Shown here: one piece after another, positions 1 through 5,859 of the stretch
Layout of the letters: the number at the start of each line of letters is the position of its first letter
Numbering within the stretch: the first letter of the stretch is position 1
NCBI GenBank assembly: GCA_003158505.1
Contig: PMJK01000094.1
Span: forward strand, 1 to 5,859
From: Holophagaceae bacterium
GTDB lineage: Bacteria > Acidobacteriota > Holophagae > Holophagales > Holophagaceae
Length of the DNA: 5,859 nucleotides
Direction of reading: 5' to 3'
Program-made: the position numbers and the translations under genes
Notes under the pieces: model-generated
Seen by the model: the letters and a program-made list of their open reading frames with translations, nothing else
What the model was told of the DNA's origin: nothing
Databases searched by the model: none

Positions 1-422
1 AGGGCCTCGAGCTGGGCGTTCTTCTCCAGCAGCTGATCCTGGAGAATCTTCAGCTTGGTGTGGATGCGCACCCGGGCCAGAAGCTCCTTCTCGTGAAAGG
101 GCTTGGTGACGTAATCAGAGGCCCCGCGTTCAAGGATCTCGGCCTTGCGATTCAGGTCATCTTCGGCGGTCAGGATGATGACGGGGATCTGTTCCAGCTC
201 CTTGCGGCTGGCCTTGAGGCCCAGAAACTTGAGCCCATCGAAGCCCGGCATGACAAGGTCGCAGAGCACCAGGTCCGGCGGATGTTCCATGATGGTCTTG
301 AAGGCCGTCAGGCCGTCAGAAGCCTCCATGAAGTGAGAGAAATCGCCATCCTTCATGAGGACGGCCTTGATCTCGCTGCGGATCATCGCATTGTCATCCA
401 CGATGAGGATCCGGCCCGCCAT
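1..422 (-). CDS. Response regulator, receiver domain plus start of linker (3' end outside window)
   Basis: The 140 visible codons encode a CheY-like receiver that would be phosphorylated by a sensor kinase in the cytoplasm. Visible landmarks are the acidic pair D9-D10 (in ILIVDDN), phosphoacceptor D55 (LVLCDLVMPG), switch T85 (IILTAED) and invariant K107 (YVTKPF). From about residue 120 a charged amphipathic helix begins (KILQDQLLEKNAQLEA), the kind of linker that often precedes a GGDEF (PleD-like), PP2C or kinase output domain. The output domain lies beyond coordinate 1, so its identity is unknown; a GGDEF is my guess only. The ATG overlaps the stop codon of the upstream nagZ-like gene by one base (TGATG) and is preceded by a strong Shine-Dalgarno, so the start is well supported. 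It is the last visible gene of the four-gene operon. Its receiver differs clearly from those of the two other regulators and is not a recent copy of them. Confidence 0.93.
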   Translation of the reverse strand, partial: MAGRILIVDDNAMIRSEIKAVLMKDGDFSHFMEASDGLTAFKTIMEHPPDLVLCDLVMPGFDGLKFLGLKASRKELEQIPVIILTAEDDLNRKAEILERGASDYVTKPFHEKELLARVRIHTKLKILQDQLLEKNAQLEA

Positions 423-1453
423 CAGTTCTCCTCCGCGGCGCCATGGAGCCGCGTCAACCAGCCTTTCCAGGCCAGGGGATCGAAGGGCGGCACCGGATGC
501 AGGTGGCGACGCATGGATTGGGTGCTTTCGGATGCCCAGGCGCAGAGGGAGGCTGGAAGGCGCCCCGCGGCCTCGGCACAGGCCGTCCAGCCTGCCGGTG
601 TCTGGCAGACCAGCAGCCATTGGTGTCCGGCCTCCAGTGAAAGTCTCACCCGGTCATCCCAACTCCAGTCCGCGCAACCACCCATCTCCAGATCGTCCGG
701 CAGGAAGCGGCCTTGGATGCCCCAGGGATTGTCCTGCACGGAACCCCGGTGCAGGCTCGCCGGGACGGATCCGCTGGCGGGAGTGCGAAGGTGGGCCACC
801 ATCACGAGGCGGTCGGGGTGTGCCAGGGGGATGAAAGCCCGTGCATTTCGATCCACCTGCCCGGTGTCCTGCAGGGCGGGCAGGCCCTTGTGGCTGTCCA
901 GCGTGGTGCCACCCAGTCCTGGAAAATGCTTGAGGCAACCCCGCACACCGGTGGATTCCAGACCGTGGAGGAAGGCCCCGGCAGCGGTGGTGGCCTCGAA
1001 AGGCACCTCACTGGCGGCGCGGTCGCCGATGCCAGCGCCCAGGTTTCCATCCCAAAGGTCCAGGACGGGAGCGAAATCCACATTGAAACCTAGCATCCGA
1101 AGCCCCTCGCCCCACAATCCTCCCCAGGCCGAGCAGGCCCTGGCCCCGCCCTGGGTCCAGAGGTGACGCAGGGGTGGCGTGGGCCCGGTCCAGGGACGCA
1201 GGCGGCTCACCGGACCTCCCTCCTGATCCAGGGCCACGGCCAGGGGCAGCTCGGTTCCGAACCGGACCTGGAGGCCATCGATGAGGGCCCGGCATCGAGC
1301 TGGCCCGCCTTCGGGATCCGGGTCGAAGTTGCGGGCGAAGAGGATGATCCCCCCAGGCCTGAATGGCAGATCCACCTCGGCCGAGTCGAGGCCGCGAAAG
1401 CCGGTCCAGATGAGCTGGTGAGCAGTGGCTTGAGGGATCAGGCTCCGGATCAT
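422..1453 (-). CDS. nagZ: Beta-N-acetylhexosaminidase, glycoside hydrolase family 3 (NagZ-like)
   Basis: Predicted cytoplasmic enzyme that removes N-acetylglucosamine from GlcNAc-1,6-anhydroMurNAc muropeptides during peptidoglycan recycling. The 343 residues match the usual single-domain NagZ length (about 340), and there is no signal peptide. Family motifs occur in order: GGIILFARNF (34-43), ALDQEGGPVSRL (74-85), GFNVDFAPVLDL (122-133), GIGDR (141-145), KHFPGLGG followed by DSH (175-188; the Asp-His pair on this loop is the characteristic NagZ acid/base), VMVAHL (217-222) and PDDLEMGG (252-259), where D253 aligns with the catalytic nucleophile. Oddities: the usual GHG after KHFP is GLG, the stretch before the nucleophile is slightly short and lacks the common LLR...LGF pattern, and AGHQWLLVC replaces the usual AGxDxxLVC. 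The protein is therefore divergent but appears catalytically complete. The ATG is 4 nt after the upstream regulator's stop, with AAGG 7 nt before it. Another GlcNAc-releasing family 3 activity is possible. Confidence 0.9.
   Translation of the reverse strand: MIRSLIPQATAHQLIWTGFRGLDSAEVDLPFRPGGIILFARNFDPDPEGGPARCRALIDGLQVRFGTELPLAVALDQEGGPVSRLRPWTGPTPPLRHLWTQGGARACSAWGGLWGEGLRMLGFNVDFAPVLDLWDGNLGAGIGDRAASEVPFEATTAAGAFLHGLESTGVRGCLKHFPGLGGTTLDSHKGLPALQDTGQVDRNARAFIPLAHPDRLVMVAHLRTPASGSVPASLHRGSVQDNPWGIQGRFLPDDLEMGGCADWSWDDRVRLSLEAGHQWLLVCQTPAGWTACAEAAGRLPASLCAWASESTQSMRRHLHPVPPFDPLAWKGWLTRLHGAAEEN
428..434 (-). promoter_or_regulatory. Ribosome binding site of the last response regulator, inside the nagZ-like gene
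   Basis: On the minus strand GGAGGAG lies 5 nt before the ATG at 422. It also encodes the final glutamates of the upstream NagZ-like protein. The strong site and the one-base stop/start overlap point to translational coupling by reinitiation. Confidence 0.75.
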
Positions 1454-1457
1454 CCCC

Positions 1458-2288
1458 TCACCTTACCTTCAGGATCAGTTCCAGATGACGGGCGAGAAGC
1501 AGGAAGGTGGGATCCGCTTCGGTGAAAATCGAACGGCTTTCGAAACCGAGATACAGCCACCCCGTATTTCCGAGAGGGAGCAAGTGCTCTTCGGGATATC
1601 CGAGTCTTGGGGCCAGAAGGGGACCTGGCTGGGGGCGGTCCAGCCGCGGGGGAAGGGACAGACGCCCTCGGGCCGCCACTAGGATCAGATCCCCACCCTG
1701 TCCCCGCTTATAGCACCCCAGGCCCTCCGGGGCCCATCGGCTGGAAAGCCGGTCCAGCAAGGGGTCCAGAGACGACGGAAGAGAGGGCGCCTCCATGGCC
1801 CGAAGGCTGAGATCGCACAGCGCCAAGGCCTCCTCCTGCGCCTCCTGGAGATCATGGGTCCGGCTCAGGATGCGGTTTTCCAATTCCTCCTGGTAGGCCT
1901 TCAGCTTCCGGAGCAGGTTCGCATGATCCAATGCCCGGTTCAGCACTGCCACCATCTCAGAGAGGCGGAAGGGTTTCTGGATCAGGTCGTAGGCACCACA
2001 CTTCAGGGCCTCGATGCTGGTGTCGAGGGTGGCGTAAGCCGTGATGAGGACACAGAGCGTCTCCGGAAACCGGTGCCGGATCACGCCGATGAGATCGAGC
2101 CCCGTTTGACCACCGGGCATGTTGAGATCCGTGACGACCACCGGGAAGGACCGTTCGGCCATTCGCGCCAGGGCATCCTCGCCACTGGCGACGGCTTCAC
2201 CTGAATACCCCTGGTCCTTCAGGCCCTCAAGGAGGGCCGTTCGAACCTCGAGCTCATCATCGACGATGAGGATGGGATCCTGAATCAT
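1458..2288 (-). CDS. Response regulator: receiver, coiled coil and GAF-like C-terminal domain
   Basis: Residues 5-122 form an NtrC-type receiver with D10-D11 (ILIVDDE), phosphoacceptor D54 (VVVTDLNMPGG), T83 (LITAYAT) and K105 (LIQKPF). Residues 123-155 are a charged heptad-like helix, probably a dimerising coiled coil. The remaining 120 residues contain no DNA-binding, AAA+, GGDEF, EAL or HD motif. Their pattern (helix near 157-185, a strand-rich middle with LILVAARG and GWLYLGFES, then FTEADPTFLLLARHLELIL at the end) resembles a shortened GAF domain, but I call this only weakly. No output can be assigned; a ligand-binding or protein-interaction role is possible. The start ATG overlaps the preceding HD-GYP gene's stop by 4 nt (ATGA), with a G-rich site about 8 nt upstream. 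Its receiver is about 57% identical (67 of 118 by hand alignment) to that of the HD-GYP protein, so the two receivers are probably a local duplication. Confidence 0.88.
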   Translation of the reverse strand: MIQDPILIVDDELEVRTALLEGLKDQGYSGEAVASGEDALARMAERSFPVVVTDLNMPGGQTGLDLIGVIRHRFPETLCVLITAYATLDTSIEALKCGAYDLIQKPFRLSEMVAVLNRALDHANLLRKLKAYQEELENRILSRTHDLQEAQEEALALCDLSLRAMEAPSLPSSLDPLLDRLSSRWAPEGLGCYKRGQGGDLILVAARGRLSLPPRLDRPQPGPLLAPRLGYPEEHLLPLGNTGWLYLGFESRSIFTEADPTFLLLARHLELILKVR

Positions 2289-3715
2289 GGGATCCGCCCC
2301 TGAACCATCGTGCGCTCATAGATCCTTGCTTCCAGGAAGATCCGCAGGACCTCGGCATCCAGCAAGTTCACTTTGGCTTCCTGCTCCAGGATCTCCAGGC
2401 TGCGCTCCAGGCTCACCGCGGCTTTGTAGGGGCGATCCGCGGCCGTGAGCGCGTCGTAAACGTCGGTTATGGCCATGAGTTTGCTCTGGATCGGGATGTC
2501 CCGGTCCGTGAGTTGGCGGGGATAGCCCCTTCCGTTCAGGCGCTCGTGGTGGGCCCAGGCGATATCCGGCACGCCCGCCAGTTCGCTGGTCCACGGGATC
2601 TGGCTAAGGAACCGGTAGGTGTGGGTGACGTGGCTTTGGATTTCATCTCGCTCGTGGGCGGACAGGCTTCCCTTGGAGATCTTCAGCAGGTCGAGGTCTC
2701 CGGGATCCACGAGGGTCCGGTGTTCCCCGGACCAGTGCTGGTAGGTGAGGTTCTGCAGGAGGTTCAGTTCATGGACCACTTCCTGAGGCAGCACCGTGGG
2801 CTCGTTGCTGCGGCGGACCAGATCCATCAGCCGGCGGGTCTCATCCTCCTCCTGGGCCAGAAGGATCCCGAGGGTCTCGTGGTCGAAGCTGTGCCCCTTG
2901 CTCCAGGCGTCCAGCAGGCGATCGCGCATGGCCTCGAGGGCTCGCTGGTGAAGGCGCTGGTAGATGCCCTCCAGCCGCTCTCCTTCGATCTTCTTGGCCT
3001 TCACAAGCACCTGCTCCCGGACGCCCACTTTGCCGAAATCATGGAGGAGGCTGGCGTACCGGATCTCGCGGATCTGGAGCGGGTTGAAGTGAAGCCCTCC
3101 ATAGGGCCCGTTGGGGGTGCCGTTCACGGCTTCCGCCAGCCCCACCGTCAGGTCCGCCACGCGACTGGAATGGCCTGAGGTGCTGGGATCCCGCGACTCG
3201 ATGGCCGTGACGGAGGCGTTGACGAAGCCCTCGAAGAGCCGCTCGATGTCGTTCTTGAGTCCCGTGATCTCTTCGGTGCGGGTTTCTACCATTCGCTCCA
3301 GATTCTGTTGGTACTCCTCGTTCTCCCTCCGCAGGCGATAGTGTTCCAGGGCCCGCTCCAGGCTGGCCTCGATTTCCGCCAGCTTGAAGGGCTTCTGGAT
3401 GAAGTCGTAGGCGCCCCGCTTCAGGGCCTGGATGGCGGATTCCGTGGTGGCGTACCCGGTCATCAGGATGCCCATGGTCTGGGGATCCTCTTCGCGGATG
3501 GCCCGCAGCAACTCGAGCCCTGACAGCCCACCGGGCATGTTGAGGTCCGTGAAAACCACGGGGAAGTGGCGCTGCCGCACCAGGGCCAGGGCCTGAGCGC
3601 CCCCCTCCGCGCCCTCGGCGGCGTACCCCTGATCCTGCAGGGCCTCCACCAACAGGTCGCGCAGGTCCGCTTCATCATCCACGATGAGGATTGGGATGGG
3701 GGGGATAAGAGGCAC
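2285..3715 (-). CDS. Response regulator with HD-GYP domain (predicted cyclic di-GMP phosphodiesterase)
   Basis: Receiver at 8-125: D13-D14, phosphoacceptor D57 (VVFTDLNMPGG), T86, K108 (FIQKPF). A helical linker follows at about 126-160, then an HD-GYP domain to the C-terminus. HD-GYP landmarks are ESRDPSTSGHSSRV (173-186, ligand H182), LLHDFGKVGV (223-232; H225, D226, K229), IQSHV (H362), HHERLNGRGYP (389-399) and ITDVYDALTAADRPYK (416-431, D418). All core metal ligands and the GYP signature are intact, so hydrolysis of cyclic di-GMP to pGpG or GMP, gated by phosphorylation, is predicted. About 100 residues (roughly 245-346), mostly helical, lie between HDxGK and the next conserved helix; most HD-GYP proteins lack them. 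The start is GTG with GGAG 5 nt upstream; no in-frame ATG lies nearby and the receiver begins only 7 residues in. First gene of the operon after the clpB gap, ending in a 4-nt overlap with the next regulator. Confidence 0.94.
   Translation of the reverse strand: MPLIPPIPILIVDDEADLRDLLVEALQDQGYAAEGAEGGAQALALVRQRHFPVVFTDLNMPGGLSGLELLRAIREEDPQTMGILMTGYATTESAIQALKRGAYDFIQKPFKLAEIEASLERALEHYRLRRENEEYQQNLERMVETRTEEITGLKNDIERLFEGFVNASVTAIESRDPSTSGHSSRVADLTVGLAEAVNGTPNGPYGGLHFNPLQIREIRYASLLHDFGKVGVREQVLVKAKKIEGERLEGIYQRLHQRALEAMRDRLLDAWSKGHSFDHETLGILLAQEEDETRRLMDLVRRSNEPTVLPQEVVHELNLLQNLTYQHWSGEHRTLVDPGDLDLLKISKGSLSAHERDEIQSHVTHTYRFLSQIPWTSELAGVPDIAWAHHERLNGRGYPRQLTDRDIPIQSKLMAITDVYDALTAADRPYKAAVSLERSLEILEQEAKVNLLDAEVLRIFLEARIYERTMVQGRIP
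3698..3704 (-). repeat. C7 homopolymer in codons 4-6 of the HD-GYP gene
   Basis: Seven consecutive cytosines (coding strand) span ATC CCC CCC near the start, encoding I-P-P. A one-base slip here would shift the frame before the receiver and destroy the protein. The tract is present; phase variation is only a possibility. Confidence 0.9.
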
Positions 3716-3720
3716 GCCAA

Positions 3721-3724
3721 CTCC
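3721..3724 (-). promoter_or_regulatory. Ribosome binding site that supports the GTG start of the HD-GYP regulator
   Basis: GGAG on the minus strand sits 5 nt before GTG (3715-3713). With the receiver's first strand (ILIVDDE) starting at residue 9, this supports a GTG start. Confidence 0.65.
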
Positions 3725-3747
3725 GGTTACGCGAATCTCATCGGATC

Positions 3748-3755
3748 GGGGGGGG
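3748..3755 (-). repeat. C8 homopolymer upstream of the HD-GYP gene
   Basis: Eight consecutive C (minus strand) begin 33 nt upstream of the GTG start. The tract lies where a promoter spacer or leader would be. I find no convincing -35/-10 pair around it, so no promoter is called; the best weak candidate, TTGCCC followed 17 nt later by GATGAG, is too poor. Confidence 0.85.
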
Positions 3756-3774
3756 CCGAGGGCAAGTTTCGAAT

Positions 3775-3798
3775 GGGCTGTGGGTTGTGGGCGGTGGG
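3775..3798 (+). other. Putative G-quadruplex motif (four G3 tracts, 4-nt loops)
   Basis: The plus strand has GGG at 3775-3777, 3782-3784, 3789-3791 and 3796-3798, separated by loops CTGT, TTGT and CGGT. This satisfies the standard G3-loop pattern with equal 4-nt loops. It lies on the template strand of the response-regulator operon, 60 nt upstream of its first codon, where it could impede polymerase or affect local supercoiling. The motif is read directly; folding and function are inference. Confidence 0.6.
3777..3797 (+). repeat. Heptad tandem repeat, array 1 (three units)
   Basis: Three adjacent 7-nt units read GCTGTGG, GTTGTGG, GCGGTGG. The period of seven produces the G-tract motif. A related array in the opposite orientation lies at 3890-3910. 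Confidence 0.7.
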
Positions 3799-3809
3799 AA
3801 AGAATCAGT

Positions 3810-3832
3810 GATGCGGCCCGGAGGGCCGCATC
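3810..3832 (-). terminator. Perfect 10-bp hairpin, probable clpB terminator
   Basis: On the minus strand GATGCGGCCC, loop TCC, GGGCCGCATC: ten uninterrupted pairs, mostly GC, with a 3-nt loop. It starts 80 nt after the clpB stop and precedes the next operon, as expected of a terminator. The following minus-strand bases (ACTGATTCTTTCCC) are only moderately T-rich, so intrinsic termination may be weak; the plus-strand side (GGTTTCTG) is no better. A role as an mRNA 3' end stabiliser is an alternative. Confidence 0.6.
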
Positions 3833-3889
3833 GGTTTCTGCCTTCGGGCCGCCAGGTGCGGAGTGGCCGTTGGTTCCTGCTCGTCCTTC

Positions 3890-3910
3890 CTACAGCCCAC
3901 AGCCTATGGC
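3890..3910 (-). repeat. Heptad tandem repeat, array 2 (three units, inverted to array 1)
   Basis: The minus strand reads GCCATAG, GCTGTGG, GCTGTAG. Over 16 nt (3889-3904 against 3776-3791) the arms match at 14 positions in inverted orientation, so they could form an outer stem enclosing the 3810-3832 hairpin. The array begins 3 nt after the clpB stop codon. Confidence 0.65.
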
Positions 3911-3912
3911 CC

Positions 3913-5859
<1,947 letters not shown>

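Noticed and set aside
60..1166. Long open frame on the plus strand (368 codons) opposite nagZ and the last regulator
   Set aside because: It crosses two well-supported minus-strand genes, is rich in Arg, Pro, Ala and Ser as expected of a GC-rich antisense frame, and shows no recognisable motif.
2513..3178. Plus-strand open frame of 221 codons opposite the HD-GYP gene
   Set aside because: Entirely antisense to a gene with intact catalytic motifs; its composition mirrors the complementary codons.
3716..3790. Sigma-70-like promoter for the regulator operon (TTGCCC, 17 nt, GATGAG)
   Set aside because: The -10 candidate matches poorly and the spacer contains the C8 run; too weak to annotate.
3777..3910. 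Heptad arrays considered as a CRISPR or transposon end
   Set aside because: Units are only 7 nt with no spacers, and no transposase, cas gene or target-site duplication is visible.

Overview
The window is GC-rich bacterial DNA with every supported gene on the minus strand. Dense packing, orphan response regulators with NtrC-like receivers, and an HD-GYP protein of the long-insert type suggest a soil or sediment bacterium such as an Acidobacteriota member (Holophaga/Geothrix-like) or a deltaproteobacterial relative. This is an impression from protein style only; no taxonomic marker is present.

In transcription order (right to left): (1) 5859-3913 holds the C-terminal three quarters of the disaggregase ClpB, starting inside the first Walker A motif. 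(2) 3912-3716 is a 197-bp intergenic region. It contains a perfect 10-bp stem hairpin (probable clpB terminator), flanked by two short heptad-repeat arrays in opposite orientation. One array forms a regular four-G-tract motif, and an 8-nt homopolymer lies nearby. (3) 3715-2285 encodes a response regulator with a receiver and an HD-GYP domain, predicted to degrade cyclic di-GMP. (4) 2288-1458 encodes a second response regulator with a closely related receiver, a coiled coil and a divergent GAF-like C-terminus. (5) 1453-422 encodes a NagZ-type family 3 beta-N-acetylhexosaminidase of cell-wall recycling. (6) 422-1 encodes the receiver of a third response regulator that leaves the window before its output domain.

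Genes 3 to 6 form one tightly packed operon: 4-nt overlap, 4-nt gap, 1-nt overlap. Translational coupling is likely. No histidine kinase is visible, so the phosphate donors of the three regulators are unknown from this window. The tandem regulators look like a duplication followed by a change of output domain. Placing a peptidoglycan-recycling enzyme between response regulators is the most unusual contextual feature. I see no mobile element, CRISPR array, tRNA or rRNA, and no clear undescribed system. The points most worth checking are the intergenic repeat/G-tract structure, the large insert in the HD-GYP domain, and the nagZ-signalling operon.
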